A DNA stretch of 64,000 nucleotides, taken from NCBI GenBank assembly GCA_006176705.1, contig QRFJ01004911.1:62001-126000 (forward strand). The letters are read 5' to 3'. Position numbers and translations under genes: made by a program. Below are positions 22,110 through 34,638 of the stretch, piece after piece. Source of the stretch: Cocos nucifera. Lineage: Eukaryota; Streptophyta; Magnoliopsida; Arecales; Arecaceae. How positions within the stretch are numbered: position 1 is the first letter of the stretch; every line of letters begins with the position of its first letter. Below the pieces are notes generated by a model. The model saw only the letters and a list, made by a program, of their open reading frames with translations. It had not been told where the DNA came from and did no database searches.

Positions 22110-24488
22110 TGTTGAGAAATGTATCCTAAAGTCAATCATCTAGGTTATAGATGGTTGAGCTAAATATAATTTATACTTAAATTTTAATTGAATAAAATTA
22201 TTATTCTGACATTTTCATCACTTTGTGCATCTTCCTATAATGAACTCTCTATGATAAAGTTCTTAGGACTATTTAGACTCGACAAAGAAAGATTTATCAT
22301 TTAGTTCTTAAACTGATCATGACCAAATGATTCGTTATTACCTAGGATGACAACATTAATCAAGAGTAGGTCATTGTGTGCCATAAGTGTTGGTTGTCCT
22401 CTTAATCAAGAAGCATGGTGATGTTGTTATGGCATGCAGGTGAAATATAGGGGTATATTTCACTGATCATGATCCAACTGTGGAGCTCTTTTCTGCCAAG
22501 AGTTGCTCGCAAAGTATATGGGTACATATGCCTCTTAGATCAAAGATCACCATAATGACTTGCAAGCAACTCACTGTACTTAGGTACCGGACTATCTAAA
22601 TTTTTAATTTAGTAACAGAAGGCTACTAGGTGCGGTTAAGTACTTGGCTTGTCGGTGCGTGAGTCAAGATAGAATTGACCCCTTTAAGTATTAGAGAAAG
22701 TGCATTGCTATATTTTAATTTAGCAAATTCTTGAATGGGATAGTCCATGTGATGGATGTTGAATTTTGAAATACAATGTGGATGAATTTTTAGGATTGGC
22801 AGTTAATCCTAGATCATCCTATGAGCATCACGGTCAAGGGGATGAATTATACTGTAACCATATGCCACAGGTTCATCATTACTGTGTTGTGACTTTTTGA
22901 CCAATCTGGATGTCAGGTATCATTGCTAGATGGTCACATTGATTGATACAGAAAATTAGTTTGCATGCTATCAGCTTAGGATTCGAACCTATAGGATAAC
23001 ACACAATAGAAGTTCCTACCTGATATGATGGTTGATTGAAAGTTCCACTGGATTGAGATTGAGTTATTTATTAAAGAATTAATTAATAATTAGATTACTA
23101 ATTAGCTTAATTTAATTGAGCGATGAGGAATTGATCAAGTCAAATTAAATTTGATTTAATTTAGTTGTCCTGATCAGATCATGTGATGATCTAATCGCTT
23201 AGGAAGATGGATCCTGATTTGATCAGAGGTTGGACTCAATTAATTTCTAATTTGATTAGGAATAAACTAAGTTGGGTTAAGCCTAATTTGGGTGGGTTTG
23301 ACCTAGTCTAATTGGTCAAGACAAATTGGTTTGGTTGAAACTAATTTGAACCAATTCAAAGCTTTTAAATTGTCCCTCGCATTGACTTTTGATCCTTTCT
23401 CCTTCTCAATGCACATTGAGAATGTGCGTAGGATTTCTCCATGCCAAAATCAAAGTTTATGCCCTCCATCTTTCTACTTTTGACCTAGTCCAAGCATTGA
23501 ATCAGATTAGATTGAGAGCAAGTTGAATTTTGAATTCAACTTGTGTTGGTTAGTTTGATTGAAACTTCCCAACTCCCTCTCATCATTATCATTTTCTCCA
23601 TGCCTTTCCATTTGTTCGATCATAATTTTATTTATGTGCACGTAGAAGGAGAGTCCTTCTGCATGTTAAACATTATGATGGGCGATGGAAAGAGATAAGG
23701 AGTCCTCTTGAATTTTGAATTCAAGAGAATTGGTTGAAACAAGTTTAACCAAACCTATCCTTATCCTTCCATGCATCGACGCCTATTAAAAAATAGGATT
23801 TTTTGGGTGTGTGTAAGAGAGATACCTGGGGAATGCATGGGGTACGTGAGGTTTCATAAGGAATTTTTGTAACATAGAAATCAAAGAAGGCACATCTTTT
23901 TTGGTGTGAGAGAAAAGAGTGTCAAGGTCCTCATGGGTGTGTGCTGAAATCTTAGAGTTGGGACTCTAGATTTTAGGTAAAGAGTTTGAGTGTTGGATAT
24001 CCACCGACTTTCACCACCATCTCATCTTCCTCCATTATATTTTTTGATCTTCTGGAGCATCTAGGAGATTGAGAGTAAATCATCGATTGGATTGATGAAG
24101 ATCAGCCATCAAAGGCCTCGACAAGGAGCTAGCACTCTGGAAGGATTGATCAGGACCAAGGGCTCCGTGCGGACTCACCATAGATGCCAGACACATGTGA
24201 TGCTATAGCACGATGGGAGAGCATCTTCTGGTGGATCTAGATTGCGGTGATCATCTACCCACGCATAGATACTATATTTTGAATATAGATCGATCAGTAA
24301 ATATGATTTGCTGATCAAATACATTTTATTTTTCTGATTCATATAAGCATGTCAAAGATCCTGAGTAGAGTTTTATGATTAGATCATAGCATGCATAGAA
24401 TTAACTTTAGATTAATTCTACTTCCACTATCGTTAATTTTCAAAAAAGTTTCGAAAGGCATGTCCTAAACCCTGCTAGTTTTTTTTCA
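22110..24488 (+). repeat. R7 5' LTR (2379 bp)
   Basis: It begins TGTTGAGAAATGTATCC and ends TTTTTTCA before the primer site. The 3' copy (40320-40335 plus 46113-48456) aligns along its whole length. A TATA-like TATTAAAAAATAGG lies near 23785, followed by the presumed transcript start region. No coding sequence. Confidence 0.92.
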
Positions 24489-24490
24489 AA

Positions 24491-24506
24491 TGGTATTAGA
24501 GCCAGG
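24491..24506 (+). other. R7 primer-binding site (initiator tRNA-Met)
   Basis: TGGTATTAGAGCCAGG starts two bases after the LTR. It matches the TGGTATCAGAGCC primer site with one C-to-T change. Confidence 0.88.
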
Positions 24507-26667
24507 TTGCTCGACATGCTTAGTATATAAATTAGAAAGATTTAATGTGTAACACAATGATCACATGGACTGTAGGCTATCCTGCTATAATGTTTATCCT
24601 TTATAGTGGAGAGGTTGTTCTGGTATGTTGCGATCAATAACTTTGATTATAAAAATTCTAGATGTGATTTAATAAATTTTTATGGTATATTTTGAATTAA
24701 TTTTAATCTAAATTTTATCATAAATTTGTGTTTAGACTAGATCTAAATATTTTATAATTTTTATGTAATGTACATAGGTTTAGATTAAACCTGAATAGAA
24801 TATTATAAAGATTCTATTCGCTGGTTGAGCCAGCTATCTCAGGAATCGAGCCAGCTCGACTAGCATGCCAGCCTGAAATGGCTCTGTAGCCTTCTATTCA
24901 TGCTAGCTCGATCAAAAATTGTGCCGACTTGGCTTCTGTTTGGGTTGGCTCAGATGGGATCCAAGCCAGCTCAACTAAAAGATGGCCTTCAGGGCTTCTT
25001 TTCAAGTCGGATGTCTTAGGTGATGGGCTGACTTGACATTTATTCAGGCTAGCTCAAACAGGATCTGAGCTAGCTTGATGGAATGAAAGCTTGCGGGCTT
25101 TTGCTCAAGCCACCCGTCTCAGGCGACTGGTTGACTCAATGTCTGCTCCAGCAGGCTCGGATGGAATTCGAGCCAACTCGACTGAGAAGCTGCTTGAAGG
25201 TATTCAATGGCTGTTTTTAAGTGTTCTAACTTATAACTAGTGCTTTTTTGTGAAATAAGCGGATCCATTTTTGAAATGAGTCGATCTATTTGGTGAAATA
25301 GTATTACATTATAAAGAATCTTTCAAAAATTAAAAATTATTTTCGAATTGCCGAACCCCAATCCATTAGCCCAAAACTTAATTAAAAGAATTAAGTATTG
25401 TTTAGTAGGGTCTAGAATTGTGAATTAAAGATCCTAAGATAAATCCATAATTCTATGGATTAAAGGGTTAGATGAATTATGCCCATTAATTAGGTTAGAC
25501 CTAAGGTTAGTTAAAGAATGGATGAATCTAAAGTAGTTGATCAAATCTAATCAAGTGTTGACTTAGATTAGATCAAGGACACACTAGACTCAACTTCAAT
25601 AGTTGTAGTTGAATGAGTCCATGTCTTTAATGAGATCAAGATGGACTTAATTCATGGCTAAGCAATCTAGTCCGAAATTACTAGGTTGGTTAGATCAGAC
25701 CTAATTAATCGGTTGGTGTCTAAGGTAAGTTTGGTAGTTTAGACTAGTGGTTTTTAATTGGAAGCTACTCGCATTGATTCGATCATTGATGAGTTAATGG
25801 CATATCCTTTCCACTGATCTCACTTACCTAGCTGACATTGTTGATTAGGATTTGATTAGATCACTTAGTGATTTGAGCTAACCCATGTTACTAGGAATTA
25901 GTTTGACTGATTTTAATTTTGTAAGATTGAATTAGGTGCCCATGGACCTAAATTGATCCTAGTTCTAACCTATTGACTTGGTAAAGTCAGTGGAAGGACT
26001 TGACTTGATGAAGTTAGTGGGAGAAATTGATCCATATCATTTCTATCTCTAAAATTATAAGTAAATTAAATTCTCTAAATTATTAGATCCTTAAAATGAC
26101 CAAGTTATGGGGATAACCAAGTCATATCCTCCCATTAAGATGAATAGTAATGAGTCTAATTTTTTGGGTGGACATTGGAGGTGCCTTACACCTGGTGTTT
26201 ATTTGGATGTTGGAATTACTATCCATCATATGATGATTAGGTCACACTCTCTTAATGGTGATTAGGTTAGCCAGAGCTTTCCTCAGGCCTGGTTATCTTT
26301 GGTTTGATGCACCAAAATCAATCATGTTAGTGGTTGGACCTAATTAGACCATTTCAGTAGAGGCCATAACCTATTGAATTGGCTTCTGGGGCAAAACCTA
26401 ATTATTAAAAATTATTTAAAGAAATAATTGATTGTGAACTTACTTGTAGATGCACGCGAGTTAGCTAGAGCTTTTCTTGGGCCCGTTTGTAGTCTTTGTA
26501 GATTTTTTTTACCCACTAAGGAGTTAGTGTAATTCCTCAAATTGGAGGTAGAGGCTATCGATTTGTTTTAAAAATAATTAGAGGACTTTTAGACTAAAGT
26601 CCAAGTCTTTAGGATTAATTAATTCAAGTATTAATAAGATTTCATTTTTCTCTTTCAGATAAATAGA
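24507..26667 (+). other. R7 untranslated leader
   Basis: This is a 2.2-kb stretch without convincing coding sequence. It contains the roughly 100-bp tandem repeat at 24815-25215. The remainder is AT-rich, with only short chance open frames. Confidence 0.65.
24815..25215 (+). repeat. Tandem repeat of about 100 bp in the R7 leader
   Basis: Three to four degenerate units carry GAGCCAGCTCGACT-like cores preceded by GGCTCGGATGGGATC-like segments. Cores are clear near 24855, 24965, 25065 and 25165. It is more GC-rich than the rest of the leader. Confidence 0.65.
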
Positions 26668-26886
26668 ATGGCTAGTGTAAGTTTGCTTCATTCATTGTTG
26701 GATGGTGACAAGCATTTAGGACCTAAGAATGAGGAGTCTAGTGTTAATCCTAATCAGGTAGATCCAAAGAAGAATAGTCCTCTTGACTTGAATAGGCTGA
26801 ACAACAAAATCCAGCAAAGAGTTGTTGGGCAAAGATGTTATATAATGACATCTTGCAATTTCACTATTTGTGATACATCTTCCTAG
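26668..26886 (+). pseudogene. R7 gag stub
   Basis: It starts MASVSLLHSLLDGDK, which looks like a copia gag N-terminus. After about 17 residues it passes into a segment (SVNPNQVDPKKN...) resembling the region just before protease. The capsid core and any CCHC knuckle are absent. It ends in a TAG exactly where protease would begin. I read this as an internal deletion of gag. Confidence 0.65.
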
Positions 26887-27145
26887 GTATTAGATATCGA
26901 TAGTCCAATTCACATATGCAATTCATTGCATAGACTTCAAATTGGTAGAAAGTTTGAAAATGATGATAGATTCCTTAATGTTGGGGATGAAAGTAAAGTT
27001 TTAGTTCTAAAATTGAGATCTCTTGAGCTATTTTTTAAAAATAATAATATTATTTTAAGTGATTATCACTATTGTCCATCTTTCATGATGAACATAATAT
27101 CTGTTGGACTTTTGGCTTAGGATGGTTATTGTTTGTTAATAAAAA
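26887..27145 (+). pseudogene. R7 protease remnant
   Basis: VLDIDSPIHICNS matches the copia protease start WVLDTGS..H; the active-site Thr-Gly is changed to Ile-Asp and the first Trp codon is a stop. It continues in frame to a TAG at 27118 (expected Gln), then shifts frame. Confidence 0.75.
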
Positions 27146-28335
27146 AAATTATTATGATATCAATATGAATGGTGTTATAGTAATGAAAGGACAATTAAGA
27201 AATGGCATTTATATTTTGTCACAGCCTATTAGTGCAATGTACACATCAAACAAATGTCCAAAACTAGATCATGTTTCTAATGCCTATCTTTGGCACTATC
27301 GACTAGGTCATATAAACAAGAATAGAATTAACAGGTTAGTCAAGGAGCATATCCTTGACATCGATGATTGTGAACATTGACTACCTATGAGTCCTACCTT
27401 CTTGATAAGATAATCAAATCACCTTTTACTAGAAAAGATGAATGGGCTACTGAGCTTCTGGGTCTGGTACATACTGATGTATGTGGACCTATGAGCACAT
27501 GTGCTAAAGGTGGGTTCTACTATTTTATTACATTTACTAACGATCTATCTAGGCATGGATATGTCTATCTTATGAAGAGTAAATCTAATTTGTTTGAAAT
27601 ATTCAAATGATATCGAAATGAGGTAAAAAAATAACTTAGAAAGAGTATTAAAACTCTTCGATCAGACCAAGAAGGTGAATACCTTTCCAATGAGTTTTTG
27701 ACATATTTAGGAGAGAATAGAATTTTCTCATAATGGACCCCTCTTGAAATACCACAGCATAATAATGGGTTCAAAAGGAGGAATCGAACCCTGTTGGACA
27801 TGGTTCGGTCCATGATGGGGTTTGTGAGTCTGTCGATTTTTTTTTGGGATTATGCATTAGAGACTACTTATTTTATTTTGAACAACGTTCTGAGCAAGTT
27901 TGTTGTAAAGACTCCGTATGAGATATAGACTGGTCGTAAGCCAACACTTGATCACCTTAGGGTTTGGGGATGTCTGGCTAATGTAAAATATTTATAGGTA
28001 GAAAAGCTTGGACCTAGGTCCGAAAAATGTTTGTTTATAGGGTACCCTAAGAAAATTAGGGGTTATTACTTCTACCATGCTGAAGAGCAAAAGGTGTTTG
28101 TCAGCAATAGGATAGTCTTTTTGGAAAAGGAATTTCTTATGGAAGGAACAGCTACCTCTAATGTTGAGCTTGGTGAAGTTTGATAGGTAGAAGAATCGAT
28201 GCATTCTAATGAACCTGCAGAACTAGATTTGATAAGATCAAACCCAGAGTCCATTATAGATGCACCCTTAAGGAGATTGGGTAGAGTACCACATCAAATG
28301 GATAGATACTATGATTTCTTGGTCTAGGATGGTGA
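27146..28335 (+). pseudogene. R7 integrase and linker, interrupted by R8
   Basis: Pieces in three frames align with copia integrase: WHYRLGH (27290s), HTDVCGPM and ITFTNDLSRHGYVYLM (27377-27610), LRSDQEGEYLS (27655s) and the GCLANVKY region. The linker after integrase has FLEKEF with a sense GAA codon, unlike the stop in the R1 family. The frame is cut at 28335 by R8. Confidence 0.85.
28331..28335 (+). other. R8 target duplication, left copy (GGTGA)
   Basis: GGTGA here and at 38701-38705 flank R8 exactly, the 5-bp size expected for copia integration. Confidence 0.93.
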
Positions 28336-30599
28336 AGTTAGATGTGTGTCCTAGAAGCCAGATTGTCTGTCACTTGTAATACACTTCTAAGGTTAATTTT
28401 ATAATTTTGACTATAAATTAATAAATGGGTTATTTTCTATCACACTGTGTATTTAAAAGTATCTATGATACATCCTTTGAGTTAATGGTAATGGCAATTC
28501 ATATTTTAAAGAGTTAAAAATTTAAGACATGAATTTTCATAATTAACTCATAAACTGCTTCTGACCGTAGAATCATCACGAGGATGGTGATCGATCTGGA
28601 AGATTAGTGTACGATCGCTTTCTTAGGATAGACATGTCATGAGTCTATGGTGTGGAGATATCGGAGTGAGAGTACTGGCACTCATTAGAGAATGAGGAAA
28701 CTGAGTGTGACCACCTCGAGTAGTCATAAGAAAGTCTACCTTCTCATCGATGACTGACTCGATGCTGCAGTGGTCTATCTGATTCTTTGACCTGAGGTGT
28801 ATCGATAGTTCACCATGAGGGTGTTATAGTTTGACTACACCATAACTCGATCTCCTAGCCATTCAAAATCTTAAGGTATATGCTGGCTATAGCATGTTCA
28901 TTGTAGAAATTGTATTGCACCAATAGGAGATCTATCTACCTCGGTAGATGAGAAGTAGCCCTATGATAATCATGAGATTGAGTTCATAAGCCCATGGCCA
29001 TGGCAAAGTGAAGATGATAGAAAGAGTTTCTATTAGGATTTCACATTGGACTCGAATCGATTGATTAATTCATATGACGGACATTGGATTTGATGAGTTC
29101 ATCTTAACCCTAATCCTATCGGGGCTCAAGATAGAAGAATCCAATCACACAGGTAACTATATCGAGAGGTTCACATTCAATTTTGATGGGTTGCCAACAT
29201 ATACTGCTAGGTGTCACTGATGGATTTTGAGAGCAATTAGGATGATTTTGATGATCAATAATTCTAATTGTATGAATCAAAAAAGTTCTGGTCCATCGAA
29301 AGGTATTTTGATAATGTCGATGGTGGAGATCGCGACATATCTCATTACCATACAGAATTGAACCAAACTGGGTCACACAAATAAGGGTTTGGGTTTGGAT
29401 GTTAATAATTGAGCTAAGCCAATTTGATTGATTTGGATTAGATCCAATCAGGTTTAAGGTAATCGTGCTAGCACATGATTGAGCCTGACTTTCTCCTTCT
29501 GAAATCTTTCTGATTCATCACAACCGAGTCAAATTTGATTTGACTCATTCTTATATTTTGAATGAGTTTATTTTTCATCTAATTGAAATAAGTCTAGATT
29601 AGATTAATTATAGAAATTAAATCCATTCATAGTCAAATTGGACTAGGGTCAAAAGTTTACCTATTTGAGAGAATTAAGGGTCACCTGATCAAATACTTCT
29701 AGAAATGTCTCTAGAAATTATTTTGAATCATTTTTTGGATATGTGATAGAGCATGAGTTATGCATTAGTTGTACCAAATTTTATAATTTTTGGAGGTGTC
29801 TAGACTATGTTATGATAGAGTTTGATTTAAATCAAACTCTTGAGAGAAAAGTCCTAGGCGTAGTGGACTCTTCCTTATCTACTCATGCTGATATCTTTTT
29901 GAATCATTTTTGGTAAAAAAAATAGATGAGATCTGGTGTTTTTTCATGGAGAATAATTTCTATAATCCTAATGATAAAATAAATGAGTTATTTTGGTCAA
30001 AATGGACTCTAAGTAAGCGTTAGACCTAAAAGCCTTTCTCACGTCAAAGTCCATTCAACGCAAGAAATAATTTTTCATGCCCAAAGTCTGCCATCCCTAA
30101 TATCCCATACTCCCTTTATCCTCTCTCTTCTTCTATTCTACAAGCCTAAAAGGTTAGGCATAAATTTGAGAAGAAGATCCAAGGTTTTTGGCATAATATT
30201 CAGGATCTATGCAATGATGTTCGTGTGACGAATGGGCTGCCTTTAGAAATAGTTTTGAAGATTCTTTGGATTGGATCCAGATCTAATTTTTAGAGAAAAG
30301 GTTCATGAAGAGAAAACATTCAGATCCTACTTGAGTGGATACCGATAGAGGCCAGGCACGTGCGTGGCTACTTCCAGAACCTCAGGAATCAATCGGATCA
30401 TTATAGGATAATTAGATTATCCAATCAAATACTTTAAATTAAATTAGATTTAGTTTAATTTTTAATTTTTAATATTAGATCATGATTAGATTTGAAAACT
30501 TTTAGATCTAATTAGATTATTTAGAAATTTTTAAAAAAATTTTCTCAGATCTGATTAGATCTGCACGATCTTGTGGCAGAAAATAGTATTTTTCCTTCA
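28336..30599 (+). repeat. R8 5' LTR (2264 bp)
   Basis: It starts AGTTAGATGTGTG (first T changed to A) and ends TTCCTTCA. By eye it differs from the 3' copy about once every 10-15 bases in the first 230 bp, mostly by transitions, plus a small gap. Its U3 has neither the W-box cluster of R1 nor the AGGACAAG array of R3 and R6. Confidence 0.93.
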
Positions 30600-30601
30600 A
30601 C

Positions 30602-30613
30602 TAGTATCAGAGC
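30602..30613 (+). other. R8 primer-binding site (initiator tRNA-Met)
   Basis: TAGTATCAGAGC, one transition from TGGTATCAGAGC, two bases after the LTR. Confidence 0.9.
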
Positions 30614-32484
30614 TGCATTTGCAGTTCTTCAGATCTATCTTAGATCTAATTTTATTTTTATTTATAATCTGATATTATTTCAGATGTCACATTAGATGTG
30701 ATTAGACCTAAAATTAAAAAATTAAAAATTAAATAATTTAGATCTAATATGTATGAGATGCATGACTAAACTAGGTATAGAATAGTTCTATGTGTAGTCT
30801 GGTATAATCATGTATTTAATTTGAAACATGATTTTAGATCTATTTAATTTTTATTTTTTTTGATGTTATAATTATTATAATTAGATCTAAAAATAAAAAA
30901 TAAAATTTTTAATTTTTAATTTATTCATATGAGATATAAAAGATGCATGCTTAGACTAGTCATAGAATAGTTCTATAAGATGTCTAGAATAGTTTTAATT
31001 TTAATATGATCAAATTTAAAATTTTATTTTTTAGATTTAATATATGATATTTCAGATATGAAAGTATGCATATTGATGATACATGAGATGTATGCAAGAT
31101 ATGTATTAGTTAGATCTTTTTATATGTGATATATGATCTAACTAGTTTTATAGTAAAAAATTATATTTTTGATTAAGGAGATCCCCATGGCCATCCGATC
31201 ATAAGAACAAAGTAGGGTTTAAAAACCCTCTCCTTCCATTCGATGGGATGTTCTTATGGCGTGTTGGGGTGCTGCACGTTCATCCTTAATCAAAAATTAG
31301 AATTTATTTTTCTGCAAAATACTAGATCCTAAAATCCTAGAATTTTTATTACATGTTTCGTTTGTGAACCCAAAACATAATTAAAAATTAAGATTATAAA
31401 ATTAATTAGATCTAAAATTATAAATTTTTAGATCTAAGACATATTCATAAAATTGGGTTTGGACTTGGGTAGCTTAATTAGATCTAGTGGTTGATCAAAC
31501 CAAAATAAGAGTTGGTTAGGTGGGATCAAAGAATGTTTAGATTTGACCAGCCTAATAAGATTAAGTCTGGGTCAAGATCGAATCACATTGAGATGTGACT
31601 CAATCAAATCAAGACCAAATTTGGCTCCATGATTTGAGCCTGGATTGTAGGCTAAATCAATTGATTCTGATTCAATAATTTGGTGTCTAAGGTATGTTTG
31701 GCAGATACGACCGACTAATTTTTAATTGGAAGCTACTCGATCTAAATGCGTTCTTGTCTAGTTAATGGCATATCCCTTCCACCGATCTCACTTACCTGAC
31801 TATTTGTGTCGATTCAGTTCTGATTTGAGGTGGCTAACAATTTGAGCCAACCCATGCCACTAGGTTAGTCATAATTGTTATGACTAAGTTAAGTCAAGTT
31901 TAAAGAGACCTAAATTAAATCTTCTTAAAAAAATATTAAGTCAAAGATCTTCCACCATTGTAGATGTGCGGGCCCTTCCCAGGATTGATTGTTCTCAGCT
32001 AGATATAGTGGTTCAGTTACATCGAGAAGACGCAACCATGTCTATTAGGCATTGGATGCTACAGATTGGAGGATGGGTTGCGCCCAATATTTTGGATATG
32101 ATGAGGGACCGAATCAGAAATCCAATCTATGCAAATGGTGGGTCTGACTTAACTAAGAAGTGGATCAATATTTTGGACATGGTGAGATTCTTGAATTAGA
32201 GATCAAGTTAGGGTGCACCATGATTAGAGAATCATTGGATAAGAGTTGTCCACTCATTGGTTGACCCATCACCAATAACTATTAGATGAGGTGGTGAGTC
32301 AGTTGGTGGGATTGCACCATCCACTAGAAATCCATAATCATGAAGATTTTTGCATCTCTACCAAGAAAGTATAGGGATCCGAGTAAATAGTGAAAGCCTA
32401 ATTTATTTAAAAATAAAATTTTTAAATAAATTATTTAAGTCTAATTATAAAATCTAACTAAAAACTTTGACTATCTATAGAAAA
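30614..32484 (+). other. R8 untranslated leader
   Basis: About 1.9 kb, AT-rich, with the conserved stem-loop at 31165-31297. A 53-codon frame at 32038-32199 starts with ATG here, but the ATG is absent from the homologous places in R3 and R4. I do not call a gene. Confidence 0.7.
31165..31297 (+). other. Conserved leader stem-loop (R8 copy)
   Basis: A perfect 15-bp inverted repeat (31165-31179 with 31283-31297) encloses a perfect 10-bp inverted repeat (CATAAGAACA 31200-31209 with 31249-31258) and a central AGGGTTT/AAACCCT hairpin (31214-31229). R3 and R4 have the outer stem and a comparable centre. The position in the leader suggests packaging, dimerisation or translation control; this is inference. 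Confidence 0.78.
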
Positions 32485-33310
32485 ATATTTGTATCCAACC
32501 CTCTAGCCCGTATCCTAGACACCCATAGACTGATCGAACCCAACTATAAGGATTAGCTCTAAAACTTTAAAATTATTTTGGATTTTGAGAAGTTGACTCA
32601 TATGTTAGAATAGGATCCTTCCACCTTACCAGTCCGTCCATCCGCTGATCAGAGAGTATTTCTCGAGAAATGGATGGATGAAGATAATAAAGTCAAATAT
32701 TACATATTGGGCTCGATGTCTGATGAGCGCCGACACCAACATGAAGACATTAAGACTCGCCACCAAATATTGGCTCACCTATAAGAGTTGTTTGGTGAAT
32801 AGAGTCGCGTAGCCAAATATCAAGTCACTAAAAGACTTTTTAAGACTCAAATGCATTATGGATAGCTAGTCCAAGATTATTGTCTGATGATGATCAAGAA
32901 CTTAGAAGAGCTTGAGAAGCTCAGTGTCAAGTTAGATCAGGATCTACAGACTGACATAATTGTGTAGTCCTTGACTGATGCATATGGGCAGTTTATCATG
33001 AAGTACCATATGCATAAACTTCAGAATACCTTGGCTGAGCTTATGAATATGCTAGTTACCACTGAGCTTTCAATAAAAAATTCTAAAGGTTCAGTACTTG
33101 CTGTGGAGTGGACTTCTTCCAAGAAAAAATCTTTTGAGAAGAAGAAAAAGTCCGTGAAGAAGAAGAAGGTGAATGGTGGGAAGAAGAAGGCAGAGCCAAA
33201 GAAAAAGGTCATTGACAAAGAAAAATATTTTCATTGCAACACTGACGATCATTGAAAGTGGAACTGCCTTCTTTACCTAGCCAGCCTGAAGAACAAGAAG
33301 GAGGTAGGTC
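32485..33310 (+). pseudogene. R8 gag, degraded
   Basis: The start position reads ATA TTT GTA TCC where R1 has ATG TCT GCG TCC. Several stops interrupt the capsid part. The tail from about 32971 to 33255 is open and lysine-rich, and unlike R1 it has no frameshift at the capsid/tail junction. The zinc knuckle has a Cys-to-Tyr change and a stop near 33255. Confidence 0.85.
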
Positions 33311-33339
33311 CTTCTAGAGATATACTCATTATAGAATCT

Positions 33340-33735
33340 AATCTTATGATTTTTTTTGTATCTAGTTGAGTGCTTGACTCTGATTCTAGTGCTCACTTGT
33401 ACACTTCTATGCAAGATCTTGAGGATAGTAGGAGGCTGAGGGATAGTGAAATGATCCTACGCATCGAGAATGGTGCAAAAGTTGTTGCTATGGTCGTGGG
33501 AACCTATCCTCTATAATTATCATCAGGATTAGACTTAGTACTTAGGAACTATTTTTATGTACCTGCAGCAAGCAGAAATTTGATTTTTATTTCATATTTA
33601 GCATAGGAAGGCTATGTAATTAGTTTTCTTAAGGACCATTATAGTATTCTTTATGAAAGAAATAAAATTGCAAGTGGTTTTCTTATAAATGGTCTCTATC
33701 AGTTACATATTGATGTTTTTACTTTTAATATCGAG
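33340..33735 (+). pseudogene. R8 protease, degraded
   Basis: The sequence around 33365-33395 encodes LDSDSSAHL (DSG to DSD). It is preceded by a stop where Trp is expected. This about 400-bp segment is exactly what is absent from R1. Confidence 0.78.
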
Positions 33736-33744
33736 CAAAACATG

Positions 33745-34638
33745 AATGCCATAAGATCAAAGTGACCTAGGGATAGTCTAAATGATAGGTAACTTTGGCA
33801 CCTTAAGCTAGGTCATATAGCTAAAGATAGAGTTAACAAATTGGAGAAATCTGGGCTATTGAGTTCGTTGACTTTTGAGTCATATCCGATTTATGAATCA
33901 TGCCTTTATGGTAAAATGGCCAAGCTTTCTTTTGTAGGACATTGGGAAAGGGCCACAGACCTGCTTGCCCTAGTATATACTGATGTATGCAGCCTATTTG
34001 ATGTGCCAGCCAGGGGCAATTACATCTACTTTATCACCTTTATCGATGATTTATCTCGATATGGGTATGTGTATTTGATGCAACACAAGTCTGAAGCTTT
34101 TGAAAGGTTCAAAAAATTCAGACTCGAAGTAGAAAAATAAATAGAAAAATCTATTAAGATTCTTCGATCAGATCGAGGAGGTGAATACCTTAGTCAAAAA
34201 TTTTTGGACTATCTTAAGGACAATGGCATATTCTCATAATGTACTCCACCTAGATTATCTCAACTCAATGGAATTTTAGAACAAAGAAATCGGATCCTAT
34301 TAGATATGGTTTGATCCATGATGAGCTTCACGGACCTTCTTGAGTTTCTTTGGGGACATAGTCTATTGACCACTATATATCTATTGAATAGGGTTTCATC
34401 TAAAATCGTTCCTACTATACCGTATGAGATATGGCATGGTAAGAAACCAAGTCTGAGTCATCTCAGAATTTGGGATTTTTCGACCCCTATCAAGAGGCAA
34501 TAGGTGGATAAATTAGAGTCTAGGTCCTTTAGAGCTTGATTTATTGGATATGCTAAAGAGTCATTCGGATATTTTTTCTATCTTTCGGAAGATCACAATA
34601 TAATTGTAAGTCGATACATCATTTTTTTTGAAAAATAG
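33745..34638 (+). pseudogene. R8 integrase, degraded
   Basis: The zinc region and the first Asp (YTDVCS) lie in 33770-34140, RSDRGGEYLS follows near 34170, and the catalytic Glu survives in LEQRNR near 34280. Stops interrupt the frame, for example at 34138. It ends at TAG (34636-34638), the shared position. Confidence 0.85.

Noticed and set aside
24491..24506. tRNA-like sequences at the primer-binding sites (also 10606, 19460, 30602, 50693, 57760)
   Set aside because: Only 12-16 bases complementary to a tRNA 3' end; no cloverleaf, so not tRNA genes.
32038..32199. A 53-codon leader ORF in R8 with similar peptides in R4 (18423-18241, minus) and R3 (about 9375-9190, minus)
   Set aside because: The ATG is present only in R8, and R3 has two stops. 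The similarity is explained by DNA homology of the leaders.
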